From Pyxidicoccus xibeiensis (GTDB lineage Bacteria > Myxococcota > Myxococcia > Myxococcales > Myxococcaceae), in assembly GCF_024198175.1 (NCBI RefSeq), contig NZ_JAJVKV010000001.1, forward strand, positions 1,860,001 to 1,924,000: 64,000 bases of DNA, read 5' to 3'. The notes below the pieces were generated by a model that saw only the letters and a program-made list of their open reading frames with translations, made no database searches and had not been told where the DNA came from. Every line of letters begins with the position of its first letter. The stretch's first letter is position 1. Positions 16,041 to 24,519 of the stretch are shown here, one piece after another. The position numbers were made by a program, and so were the translations under genes.

Positions 16041-17276
16041 GTGCAGAAGATTGGCTACCTGATTCCCGAGTTCCCCGGACAGACGCACATCTTCTTCTGG
16101 CGCGAGCTGCAGGCGCTGCCGGGGAAGGGTGTCACGCCGGAGCTGGTGTCCACGCGTCCGCCGCCCGCGCGCATCATCTCGCATAGCTGGGCGCGCGAGG
16201 CCATGTCGCGGACCGAGTACCTCGCACCCCCGGGCGCGAAGGGCGCCCTCGGCCTCGCCCGGGCCGCCGCCGAGGTGGCCCGCGCCATGCCCACCGGCTG
16301 GGCCCGGTGCCTCGCCTCCATTGCCCGCGCGGAAGGGCTCGACGCCAAGGGCCGCGCGCAGCTGCTCGCCTTCGCCGTCATGGGCGGCCGCCTGTCGGCC
16401 CTGGCCCGCGAGCGCGGCTGGTCCCACGTCCACGTGCACTCGTGCGCCAACGCCGCGCACGTGGCCCTCTTCGCCAACCTCCTGTCGGGCCTCTCCTACA
16501 GCCTGACGCTGCACGGGCCCCTGGACGACTACGGCCCCAACCAGCGCGAGAAATGGCGCCACGCGAAGTTCGCCTTCGTGATTACCAAGAAGCTCCTCCA
16601 TGAGGTGAACCAGGAGCTGGCCGGCGCGCTGCCGAAGGACATCGGCCTGGCGCCCATGGGCGTGGAGCTGCACAAGTTCAACCGCTCCGTGCCGTACACG
16701 CCGTGGACGGGCGAGGGGCCCCTGCGCCTGTTCTCCTGCGGCCGCCTCAACCCCTGCAAGGGGCACGCGGACCTCATCGACGCGGTGGGACTGCTCCGCG
16801 CGAAGGGCATCGACGCGCGGCTGGCCATCGCCGGCGAGGACGAGGCCGGCGGCACCACGTACCGCAAGGTGCTGGAGGCGAAGCTGGCGGAGACGAAGCT
16901 CGGCGACGCGGTGACGCTGCTGGGCGCGGTGAGCGAGGACAAGGTCCGCTCGGGTATCGAGCAGGCACACATCTTCTCGCTGGCGAGCCTCCAGGAGCCG
17001 CTGGGCGTGGCCATCATGGAGGCCATGGCCATGCGCGTGCCGGTGGTGGTGACGGGCGCCGGCGGCGTGCCGGAGTTGGTGGATGACGGCGTGGACGGCG
17101 TCCTCGTCCCCCCGCAGCAGCCCCAGGTGCTGGCCGAGAAGCTGGAGGCCGTGGCGCGCGACGCGAAGGAGGCTTCGCGCCTGGGCGAGGCCGGCCGGCG
17201 CAAGGTGGAGACGACGTTCAGCAGCGAGCGCAGCGCGGACATGCTCGCGCAGATGCTCCAGCGTGCCGCCGGGTGA
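16041..17276 (+). CDS. epsE: GT4-type glycosyltransferase (EpsE-like)
   Basis: 411 residues from GTG 16041 (VQKIGYLIPEFPGQTHIFF), with GGGAAG nearby upstream. GT-B fold: the N-terminal Rossmann part opens with a GYLIPEFP strand. The C-terminal GT4 signature includes LFSCGRLNPCKGHADLIDAV, LAIAGEDEAG, VTLLGAVSEDKV and ASLQEPLGVAIMEAMAMRVPVV, the E-x7-E nucleotide-sugar motif. It is transcribed opposite to epsA-D and followed 229 bases later by the REC-PAS kinase gene on the same strand. Its place in the locus matches epsE of M. xanthus. Sugar specificity unknown. Confidence 0.85.
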   Translation: MQKIGYLIPEFPGQTHIFFWRELQALPGKGVTPELVSTRPPPARIISHSWAREAMSRTEYLAPPGAKGALGLARAAAEVARAMPTGWARCLASIARAEGLDAKGRAQLLAFAVMGGRLSALARERGWSHVHVHSCANAAHVALFANLLSGLSYSLTLHGPLDDYGPNQREKWRHAKFAFVITKKLLHEVNQELAGALPKDIGLAPMGVELHKFNRSVPYTPWTGEGPLRLFSCGRLNPCKGHADLIDAVGLLRAKGIDARLAIAGEDEAGGTTYRKVLEAKLAETKLGDAVTLLGAVSEDKVRSGIEQAHIFSLASLQEPLGVAIMEAMAMRVPVVVTGAGGVPELVDDGVDGVLVPPQQPQVLAEKLEAVARDAKEASRLGEAGRRKVETTFSSERSADMLAQMLQRAAG

Positions 17277-17505
17277 AGCCGTTTCCACTCTGCCTGTGCG
17301 TCCGGGGGCCCGGGTTGCACCCTGGTGAACGCCCCGCCCTTGCTGAACTGGCTGGCGCTTGGGGCTGACGCCATGATGTGGGTGTCCTGACCGGGCAGTC
17401 CTCCCCGCCCCGGCCGCCGCCGGGCCGGAGCCTCGGGGGGCCGTTGTCAGGGGACCTCGCGTTGATTACCGCGTGGGGTCACAGGCGAGAAAGGAGGCCG
17501 TGCCG

Positions 17506-19086
17506 GTGGAAGCGTCCCAGCAGGTGACCGCGCATGCTTCCGTCGAGGCGGAGGCCCTCACCAATATCCTCATGGTGGACGACCACCCGGCGAACCTGCT
17601 CGCCCTGGAGGCCATCCTGGAGCCGCTCGGTCAGCGGCTCGTCAAGGCGTCGTCCGGGCCCGAGGCGCTGCGCTGGCTGCTGCGCGAGGACTTCGCGCTC
17701 ATCCTCCTGGACGTGCAGATGCCGGGGGTGGACGGCTTCGAGACGGCGCGCCTCATCCGCCAGCGCCAGCGCACCCGCTACACGCCCATCATCTTCCTCA
17801 CCGCCACCAACCGGGACGAGGCGCACCTGGTGCACGGCTATGCCATGGGCGCGGCGGACTACGTGGTGAAGCCCTTCCACCCGGACGTGCTGCGCTGGAA
17901 GGTGGAGGCCTTCGTCGCGCTGTACCGCCAGCAGCAGCGCCTGCAGCAGCAGGAGGCCGCGCTGTGGGAGCGTGAGCGCCACATCCTCGAGCGGCAGAGC
18001 GAGCTGCGCTTCCGGCGGCTGGTGGACTCCATGCCGCAGCTCGTCTGGGCGCTGCTGGTGGACGGCACCATCAGCTACGCCAACCGGGGGTGGCTGGACT
18101 ACGCGGGGCTGACGCCCGAGCAGGGGCGCCGGTGGGAGGAGTACCAGCGCTGCGTCCATCCGGAGGACCTGCCTCGCGTCCGCAAGGCGTGGGACGCGTC
18201 GCTGCACACCGGGCGCCCGCTGGAGCAGGAGTACCGGCTGCGCAGGGCGCGGGACGGGGAGTACCGCTGGTTCCTCGCCCGCACGCTGCCGGAGCGGGAC
18301 GAGGAGGGCCGCATCGTCGGTTGGATTTCCACGGCGACGGACATCGACGACGCGCGGCGGGCGGTGGAGACGCTGCAGGCGGCCAGCGAGGCCAAGGACA
18401 TGTTCCTCACCATGGCGGCGCACGAGCTGCGCACGCCGCTGCAGGCCGCGCGCAGCTACGCGCACCTGGCGAAGGTGAAGGCCGGCGAGCAGGTGGAGCC
18501 GGGGCTGGAGCGGGCCCTCACAGGGGTCCACCGCAGCGTGAATCGCATGGCGCGGCTGGTGGAGAACCTGATGGACGTGGGGCGGCTCCAGCGTGGCGAG
18601 CTGCACCTGGAGCCGGGCGAGGTGGACCTGACCGCCCTGCTGCGCGAGGTGGTGGAGCACTTCCAGCCCCTGACGGAGGGGCAGCGCATCGAGCTGGACG
18701 TCCCGCGGGGGCTGGTGCTCCACGCGGACAGGGACAGGCTGGACCAGGTGTTCACCAACCTGGTGGCCAATGCGCTGCGCTACTCGCCGGGGGAGGCGCA
18801 CCTGCGGCTCACCGCGCGCGAGGAGGCGGGCCAGGTGCACGTGGAGGTGACGGACCGCGGGCTGGGGATTCCGCCGGGCCAGCTGGAGCACGTCTTCGAG
18901 CGCTTCAGCCGCGCGCACGGCATCTCCTATGGCGGGCTGGGGCTGGGGCTGGCGATTTCCCGGGGCATCGTCGAGCAGCACGGCGGGCGCATCTGGGCGG
19001 AGTCCCCCGGGCGTGCGGGCCAGGGCAGCACCTTCCACGTCGTGCTGCCGGGTGCGCCGCGGCAGTCGGACGCCGCCTCCGGGTGA
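17506..19086 (+). CDS. Hybrid signalling protein: receiver - PAS - histidine kinase
   Basis: 526 residues from GTG 17506, eight bases after AAGGAGG; other GTG codons at 17473 and 17500 are too far or too close. Domains: receiver (NILMVDDHP, phospho-acceptor Asp69 in LLDVQMPG, Lys in VVKPF), a coiled stretch, PAS/PAC (about 165-285, [19 protein letters not shown]), HisKA with His306 ([10 protein letters not shown]) and HATPase ([31 protein letters not shown]). No membrane segment, so it is cytoplasmic. A receiver at the N-terminus of a kinase suggests another kinase controls its output. It is encoded within the exopolysaccharide locus and may phosphorylate EpsW. Confidence 0.85.
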   Translation: MEASQQVTAHASVEAEALTNILMVDDHPANLLALEAILEPLGQRLVKASSGPEALRWLLREDFALILLDVQMPGVDGFETARLIRQRQRTRYTPIIFLTATNRDEAHLVHGYAMGAADYVVKPFHPDVLRWKVEAFVALYRQQQRLQQQEAALWERERHILERQSELRFRRLVDSMPQLVWALLVDGTISYANRGWLDYAGLTPEQGRRWEEYQRCVHPEDLPRVRKAWDASLHTGRPLEQEYRLRRARDGEYRWFLARTLPERDEEGRIVGWISTATDIDDARRAVETLQAASEAKDMFLTMAAHELRTPLQAARSYAHLAKVKAGEQVEPGLERALTGVHRSVNRMARLVENLMDVGRLQRGELHLEPGEVDLTALLREVVEHFQPLTEGQRIELDVPRGLVLHADRDRLDQVFTNLVANALRYSPGEAHLRLTAREEAGQVHVEVTDRGLGIPPGQLEHVFERFSRAHGISYGGLGLGLAISRGIVEQHGGRIWAESPGRAGQGSTFHVVLPGAPRQSDAASG

Positions 19087-19093
19087 GGCGTGC

Positions 19094-20701
19094 TCAGCCG
19101 GTGGCGTTGTTGCCCTGCCGCGCGGGGAGCGGCGCTGTTGCGCCGTCCGCGTTGGGATAGGAGATGGCGCCGGGCGGCGGCACGGGCGCGGACGGAGACA
19201 GGTTCATCAGCGTGCTGTTCGGCACGGGCCACGCGCCCGTGTACACGGCCAGCTTGCCCGCCATGGCCACGGACGCCGCCATGGTGAAGGTGCAGAGGTA
19301 CGAGATGATGCCCATGTCCCCGAACACCTGGTTGATGTACGTGGCCACCATGCCGACGATGATGAGCGCGGCGGCGCGGTGCTCGGAGACGTTCGAGCGG
19401 TGGTACGCGCGCACCGCGAAGAACACGGTGGCCGCCAGGTACATCCACACGCCCGTGTAGCCGATGAGCCCACCGAACGCGAACAGCCCCAGCAGCGAGT
19501 TGTGCGGGTGGAAGCGGTAGGTGGGAAAGACGAAGGCGATGTCCGGCAGCGGAATCGGCTCCAGGAACTCGTGCCCGTAGCCCGTGCCCAGGATGGGGAA
19601 CTGGGCCCAGGTGGCAATCATGTCCAGGTTCTCGATGTCCCGGTAGTCCAGGTTGCCCTCGCCGCCCTGGCCCTCAATCAGCGACTTGATGGTCTCCACC
19701 GGCGCGAAGGGGCCCGTGGGCCGGTTCCAGCCAATCGCGATGTAGACGGCGATGATGGGCGCCATGAAGGGCACCAGGCGCACCACGAAGCGCTTGAGCG
19801 GCGTCCACGGGCTGATGAGGAAGACGGCCAGCAGGCAGCCCCCGAGGCTGACGTAGGCCAGCCGCCTGTCATTGAACACCATCCCCATGAGGATGATGGC
19901 CATGATGCCGAGGCCCCGAATCACATGGGCGGCCTTGGGCTTCTCGATGAAGCGGACCATGGCCACCAGCATGCAGAAGATGAACGTCATCGAGTCCGAG
20001 TGGGACGTCGTGTACTCGACGAACACGCCCAGGGCCGGGACGATGACGAGGGCGAAGTAGGAGCCGATGAGCGCCTTGGTGATGCCGGCGGCGACGATGG
20101 TCTTCGCGAGCGCGGGCCAGTCCTGGGGCCCCCGGAACGCGTAGTGGTACATGGCCACGATGAACGGCAGCATCGCGCCCTGGTGCCACTGCCACAGCGA
20201 GTTCTTGAAGTCCCCGCCCCGGGCAATGCCTCGCACCTCCATCCACAGGATGGCGACGAGGGACAGGGCCGTCACGAAGACGAGCGGCCGGGGCATGGGC
20301 GGCGTCGGCGGGTCGATGGTGGACTTCACCACCCGCCGGTACATGCCCAGCCCCAGCAGGCTCATGATGAGCACGTCCACCAGGGGGAAGCGCAGCGCCC
20401 CAATCTTGGTGATTTGACTGAGCTGGCCGAACATCAGCTCTCCCAGGGGGAACAGGGGAGAGGGCCAGAGGCCGGACTGGGGCCGCTCGGCGACGTAGTC
20501 CACGGCCAGCACCAGGTACGTCAGCGCCAGGACGGGGTAGCGGAGGGGGACCTTCAGGACGACCCACACCACGGTGAAGGCCAGCACCGGGGCCACGGCG
20601 ACCACCGGGTGCAGAAGGGCTCCCCCCAAGGTGGCCAGCACCAGGAAGCCGAGCAGCGCGGCAAAGCGCAGGTAGGGTGGCCGGGGTGGCGTGTACGTCA
20701 C
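19094..20701 (-). CDS. wzy: Wzy-type polysaccharide polymerase (O-antigen ligase family)
   Basis: 535 residues with many hydrophobic helices, including two at residues 12-50, FVTALSLVAILWMEV, and a cluster from MIATWAQFPILGTGYGHEF to the C-terminus. The long outer loop with FHPHNSLLGLFAFGGLIGYTG is the hallmark of the O-antigen ligase / Wzy family (H-N-x-x-L). It polymerises flipped repeat units at the outer face of the inner membrane. It starts at GTG 20701, back to back with epsH (53 bases between), and ends 7 bases from the kinase stop (convergent). Matches the polymerase position in the eps locus. Confidence 0.8.
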   Translation of the reverse strand: MTYTPPRPPYLRFAALLGFLVLATLGGALLHPVVAVAPVLAFTVVWVVLKVPLRYPVLALTYLVLAVDYVAERPQSGLWPSPLFPLGELMFGQLSQITKIGALRFPLVDVLIMSLLGLGMYRRVVKSTIDPPTPPMPRPLVFVTALSLVAILWMEVRGIARGGDFKNSLWQWHQGAMLPFIVAMYHYAFRGPQDWPALAKTIVAAGITKALIGSYFALVIVPALGVFVEYTTSHSDSMTFIFCMLVAMVRFIEKPKAAHVIRGLGIMAIILMGMVFNDRRLAYVSLGGCLLAVFLISPWTPLKRFVVRLVPFMAPIIAVYIAIGWNRPTGPFAPVETIKSLIEGQGGEGNLDYRDIENLDMIATWAQFPILGTGYGHEFLEPIPLPDIAFVFPTYRFHPHNSLLGLFAFGGLIGYTGVWMYLAATVFFAVRAYHRSNVSEHRAAALIIVGMVATYINQVFGDMGIISYLCTFTMAASVAMAGKLAVYTGAWPVPNSTLMNLSPSAPVPPPGAISYPNADGATAPLPARQGNNATG

Positions 20702-20754
20702 GGCGGGGGGAGGCTACATCTGGAGGTCAGGTTGGGATAGATGGAGCGGCACGT

Positions 20755-22062
20755 ATGCCTGCTTCCCGCCCTCGTGTCCTCCTGATTGCCGAGCTGTGCA
20801 ACCCCGACTGGGTGAGCGTCCCGCTGGAAGGCTGGTCGCTCTACCGGGCGCTGGCCGAGGTGGCGGACGTGCACCTGGTCACCCACGTGCGCAACCGGGA
20901 GAACATCCTCAAGCAGGGCGTGCAGGAGGGCTCGCAGTTCACCGCGCTGGACTCCACGCCGGTGGAGAAGCCGCTCGACAAGGTGGGCTCGCTGCTGCGC
21001 GGCAGCGCGGGTGTTGGCTGGACGACGGCCACGGCGCTGAGCGCGCTGCCGTACTACTACTTCGAGGAGGTGCTCTGGCAGCGCTTCGGTGCGCGCATCA
21101 AGGCGCGCGAGTTCGACCTGGTGCACCGCTACACGCCCATCAGCCCGACGACACCCAGCACGCTGGCGGCGCGCTGCAAGGCGGCGGGGGTGCCCTTCAT
21201 GATGGGGCCGCTGAATGGCGGCCTGCCGTGGCCCAAGGGCTTCGGCGGCGCGCGGCGGCGGGAGAAGGAGTGGCTCAGCTACATCCGCGAGGCGTACAAG
21301 CTGATGCCCTTCTACACGTCCACGCGGGAGAGCGCGTCGGCCATCCTGACGGGCTCGCGGGCGACGCGGGGGCAGGTGGCGGAGCGGTGGCAGCCGAAGA
21401 CGGTGTACATCCCGGAGAACGCCATCGACCCGAAGCGCTTCGGCTCGGCGAAGTCGGAGGGCCCGGTGGAGCTGCCGCTGCGAGTGGCCTTCGTGGGGCG
21501 CTTCGTGCCGTACAAGGGCATGGCCATGCTGATGGAGGCGGCGGCGCCGCTCATCCGCGAGGGCAAGGTGGTGCTGGAGTACATCGGCGACGGGCAGGAG
21601 ATGCCCAACCTCAAGGCGCAGGCGGCGCGGGAGGGGATTGAGGCCGGGGTGACGTTCGCCGGGTGGGTGAAGCACCAGGAGCTGCAGGGCCGGCTGGCGA
21701 AGAACCACGTGTTCGGCTTCCCCAGCGTGCGCGAGTTCGGCGGCGCGGTGGTGTGCGAGGCGATGGCGCTGGGGCTGGTGCCCATCGTCATGGACTACGG
21801 CGGGCCGGGGGAAATCGTGAGCCCGGCGACGGGCTTCGCGATTCAGATGGGGACGCCGGAAGAAATCGTGCTGCGGGTGCGCGAGGTGCTGGCGAAGCTG
21901 GCGGCGGACCCGTCCGTCATCCGCCCCATGGGTGAGCGCGCCCGGGAGCGCGTCTTCAAGTACTTCACCTGGAAGGCGAAGGCGGAGCAGGTGCTGGAGG
22001 TGTACCGCTGGCTGCAGGGCGAGCGCGGCCAGCCCGACTGGGGCATGCCGCTGGCGGACTGA
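20755..22062 (+). CDS. epsH: GT4-type glycosyltransferase (EpsH-like)
   Basis: 435 residues from ATG 20755 with GGAG eight bases upstream. GT-B fold: RVLLIAELCNPDW strand, then FMMGPLNGGLPWP, which is typical of GT4 enzymes with a glycine-rich donor loop. C-terminal signature: LRVAFVGRFVPYKGMAMLMEA, LEYIGDGQEMPNL, VTFAGWVKHQELQ, FPSVREFGGAVVCEAMALGLVPIV. Shares the divergent promoter interval 20702-20754 with wzy. In M. xanthus eps, the following genes include the NtrC-like activator Nla24; here two small secreted proteins follow instead. Confidence 0.85.
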   Translation: MPASRPRVLLIAELCNPDWVSVPLEGWSLYRALAEVADVHLVTHVRNRENILKQGVQEGSQFTALDSTPVEKPLDKVGSLLRGSAGVGWTTATALSALPYYYFEEVLWQRFGARIKAREFDLVHRYTPISPTTPSTLAARCKAAGVPFMMGPLNGGLPWPKGFGGARRREKEWLSYIREAYKLMPFYTSTRESASAILTGSRATRGQVAERWQPKTVYIPENAIDPKRFGSAKSEGPVELPLRVAFVGRFVPYKGMAMLMEAAAPLIREGKVVLEYIGDGQEMPNLKAQAAREGIEAGVTFAGWVKHQELQGRLAKNHVFGFPSVREFGGAVVCEAMALGLVPIVMDYGGPGEIVSPATGFAIQMGTPEEIVLRVREVLAKLAADPSVIRPMGERARERVFKYFTWKAKAEQVLEVYRWLQGERGQPDWGMPLAD

Positions 22063-22067
22063 CTTCG

Positions 22068-22101
22068 GGCGCTCCGGGGCCTCTCTTCCGGTCCGCGAGC
22101 G
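22068..22101. terminator. Possible intrinsic hairpin between convergent genes
   Basis: GGCGCTC at 22068 pairs with GAGCGCC ending at 22101 (7 bp). It sits between epsH and the convergent small gene ending at 22118. There is no clear T-tract, so it may be a weak or Rho-assisted terminator. Confidence 0.3.
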
Positions 22102-22117
22102 CCTGCGGCAGCCATTG

Positions 22118-22465
22118 CTAGAGCAGCTCCACCTCCAGGCGGACGGTGCGCGCGGCGCGGAGCTGGATTTCCTCGCGCGCGCAGGCCTCGTAGTCCGGGT
22201 GCTCGAAGCGCAGCGTGTACGTTCCCGGAGGCAGGCGCTGGAGTCGGTAGTGGCCCTGCTCATCCGTCCGCGCGGACCGCTCGCCGGAGAGGGTCGGGGA
22301 CGTGGCAATCACCACCACGCCCGCCGCGGGTTGCTGGGCCCGGACGTCGATGATGGTGCCGATGAGCGTACCGGGGCGCGCAGCCACTTCCGGCCGCGCC
22401 AGCACCGGGAAGGCCAGCAACACCACCAGGACGCATAGCAGGTACGGGAAGACGGTGAACTGCAT
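22118..22465 (-). CDS. Small secreted carboxypeptidase-regulatory-like domain protein
   Basis: 115 residues from ATG 22465, which has GGAGGG about seven bases upstream. A signal or anchor helix (YLLCVLVVLLAFPVLA) precedes one beta-sandwich of the CarboxypepD_reg type: GTLIGTIIDVRAQQPAAGVVV, then GHYRLQRLPPGTYTLRFEHPDY and a final LEVEL strand. This domain normally sits at the N-terminus of Oar-like TonB receptors, but here nothing follows. It is a paralog of the next gene upstream, and their 5' regions also resemble each other. Function unknown; perhaps a periplasmic scaffold or binding module. Confidence 0.7.
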   Translation of the reverse strand: MQFTVFPYLLCVLVVLLAFPVLARPEVAARPGTLIGTIIDVRAQQPAAGVVVIATSPTLSGERSARTDEQGHYRLQRLPPGTYTLRFEHPDYEACAREEIQLRAARTVRLEVELL

Positions 22466-22535
22466 GGGGAGCCCTCCGGTGACGCAGGAGGGGTCCATCA
22501 TCCAGAACGCCGGCCCCACGAACTTCATGCGGGAC

Positions 22536-23123
22536 TCAGCGCTTCATCATGAATTCCTCACGGCCCGCGTCGCGGCCGGGGGGAGCCCCGCCTTCCTCCG
22601 TGGGCGCGTCCGGGGCCGAGGCCACACCGCTGATGGACCCGCCATGACACCGCTCATCGTCCGCGCGAGTGGGCCGGGCCATGGCGATGCGCCGGAGGAA
22701 CTCCGCGTCCACGTTGACGCTCGGGCTCGCGGCCCCTACATCGGTGATGGGCCCGCGGGCCATTGCCTGGCCCTCCCCACGCAGCAGCTCCGCCGTGACA
22801 CGCAGCGTGCGCCGCTCGCGCAAGCGGAGGTCCGCCCGGACGCGGGGCACGTACTCCTCCCGCACGAACCGCAGCGTGTAGAGGCCCGGCGGCAGCCGCG
22901 AGTGGCGATAGTTCCCCCTCCCATCCGTCACCACCCCCCGTCCCTCCGGGAGCGCCGACGAGGTCGCCACCACCATGACCTCGGGGACGGGCAGCCGGCT
23001 CTCGCTGTCGATGACCGTCCCGGTGAGGACGCTCGAACCGGTGTCGGCCTCCGGCTGCGCCCCGGTGGGAGCGGCCAGCAGCATCAGGACACCGCACAGC
23101 ACGCCACGAGCGACAGGCTTCAT
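22536..23123 (-). CDS. Secreted carboxypeptidase-regulatory-like protein with TonB-plug-like tail
   Basis: 195 residues from ATG 23123. Signal peptide (VLCGVLMLLAAPTGAQ), then the same beta-sandwich (VLTGTVIDSESRLPVPEVMVV, GNYRHSRLPPGLYTLRFVREEY). After it comes SPSVNVDAEFLRRIAMARP, which resembles the start of a TonB receptor plug in Oar-like proteins (N-V-D-x-E-F-x-R-x-I). The reading then ends in a low-complexity tail and MMKR. So it looks like the amputated N-terminus of an Oar-like receptor that has kept an open frame. The string CTCAGCGCTTCATCATG occurs at its 3' end and again at 23201, suggesting local duplication. Confidence 0.65.
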   Translation of the reverse strand: MKPVARGVLCGVLMLLAAPTGAQPEADTGSSVLTGTVIDSESRLPVPEVMVVATSSALPEGRGVVTDGRGNYRHSRLPPGLYTLRFVREEYVPRVRADLRLRERRTLRVTAELLRGEGQAMARGPITDVGAASPSVNVDAEFLRRIAMARPTRADDERCHGGSISGVASAPDAPTEEGGAPPGRDAGREEFMMKR

Positions 23124-23273
23124 CAGTGCCACCTCCGTGCGTCGGGAGGTGGCCATCATCCGAAGACGGCCCTCCACATGCTGCATGGAGGGCTCAGCGC
23201 TTCATCATGGTTTCATCACGGCCGGTACGTCACCGGCCTCGCGGACGTTCTCCAGGCCTCGGAGCTCGCGCCG

Positions 23274-24497
23274 TCACCGCTGGGCGTCCGCGCCGCCCTC
23301 CGCCTCGCGCGTGGTGCGCACCCACTCGCCGCGCTTCTCCGCGCCGGGGCCGCGCAGCATCAGCCACACCTTCCACACCACGTAGACGGGCGCCCAGGCC
23401 AGGTCCAACAGGCCCCGAGGCCCCACGCCGGACACCCACCACCCGCGCAGCACGTACGCGCCCAGCGACGCCAGGCCGAAGCCCGCCAGGCTCGAGGCCA
23501 GCACCGCCGTGCCCCCGGACAGCCACGCCACCACCGCCGCCGCCACCGCGCCGGCCACCGTGGCCAGCACCAGCTGGGCCAGCGGCGGCACCAGCACGTC
23601 CATGGACAAGTCCAGCAGCAGCCCGCTGCGCTGGCTCAGCGCGTCCTTCAAGAGCGGCCACCCGTGCAGCTTGCGCATCTGCGCGCGGCCCCCCTCCCAG
23701 CGCTGGCGCTGCGAGCGGCTCTGCTTCTCCGCGGAGACCATCTCCCCGAGCACCTCCGCCTCCCACGCGTAGTGCACGCGGTGGCCCTTGCGGCCCAGGC
23801 GGATGCCGTACTCCAGGTCCTCCACCACGCTGAAGGCGTCGTGCGGCACCTCGCGCAGCACCGCGTGCGTGAAGCACATGCCGTTGCCACGCAGGCCGCA
23901 GGACACGCCCAGCGCCTCGCGCCCCAGCGAGCGCACCTTGTGGAACATGCCCAGCGCAATCGTCATCAGCCGCGTGCGCCAGGAGGCCTTCGGGTTCATC
24001 ACCCCGTAGTGCGCCTGCACCGCCTGCGCGCCCTTCTCCAGCCGGGCCGCGTACGCGTGCAGCAGGTTGGGCGTCACCACCGTGTCCGCGTCCACCACCA
24101 CCACCGCGTCCGCGAAGCCGTCCTTCTGGCTGAACTCGAAGGCGTACGCCAGCGCGTACCCCTTGCCGCGCTTCTCGGTGTCGTGGCGCTCCAGCACCGT
24201 GGCGCCCGCCTCGCGCGCCTTCTGCGCCGTCGCGTCCGAGCAGTTGTCCGCCACCACGAGGATGCGCCGCATCGCCGCCGGGTAGTCCACCGCGGACAGG
24301 TTCGCCACCGTCCGGGCAATGCCCAGCTCCTCGTTGTGCGAGGGAATCACCACGTCGAACCTGCGCACGGGCGCCGGAGGCACCGGTGCCGTCCGCCGCC
24401 ACGACAGCAACGTCAGGAGCAGCAGGTAGCCGCAGGCCACCACCACCGGCAGCAGCCCCACGCACAGCGCCACATCCACCCAGGTCCACACCGTCAC
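23274..24497 (-). CDS. epsU: Membrane glycosyltransferase family 2 (EpsU-like)
   Basis: 407 residues. N-terminal membrane helix (VALCVGLLPVVVACGYLLLL), GT2 catalytic domain with FDVVIPSHNEELGIA, RILVVADNCSDAT, VVVVDADTVVTPN (the DAD metal motif), FSVVEDLEYGIRL (catalytic ED) and QRQRWEGGR, the Q-x-x-R-W motif of processive GT2 enzymes. Helices follow at about 285-370. It may add or polymerise sugars at the inner membrane. Last gene of the operon that starts at epsZ, 22 bases after epsV. Position matches epsU of M. xanthus. Confidence 0.85.
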   Translation of the reverse strand: MTVWTWVDVALCVGLLPVVVACGYLLLLTLLSWRRTAPVPPAPVRRFDVVIPSHNEELGIARTVANLSAVDYPAAMRRILVVADNCSDATAQKAREAGATVLERHDTEKRGKGYALAYAFEFSQKDGFADAVVVVDADTVVTPNLLHAYAARLEKGAQAVQAHYGVMNPKASWRTRLMTIALGMFHKVRSLGREALGVSCGLRGNGMCFTHAVLREVPHDAFSVVEDLEYGIRLGRKGHRVHYAWEAEVLGEMVSAEKQSRSQRQRWEGGRAQMRKLHGWPLLKDALSQRSGLLLDLSMDVLVPPLAQLVLATVAGAVAAAVVAWLSGGTAVLASSLAGFGLASLGAYVLRGWWVSGVGPRGLLDLAWAPVYVVWKVWLMLRGPGAEKRGEWVRTTREAEGGADAQR

Positions 24498-24519
24498 GAC
24501 TGTCTCCCCCGAGGGCGCG

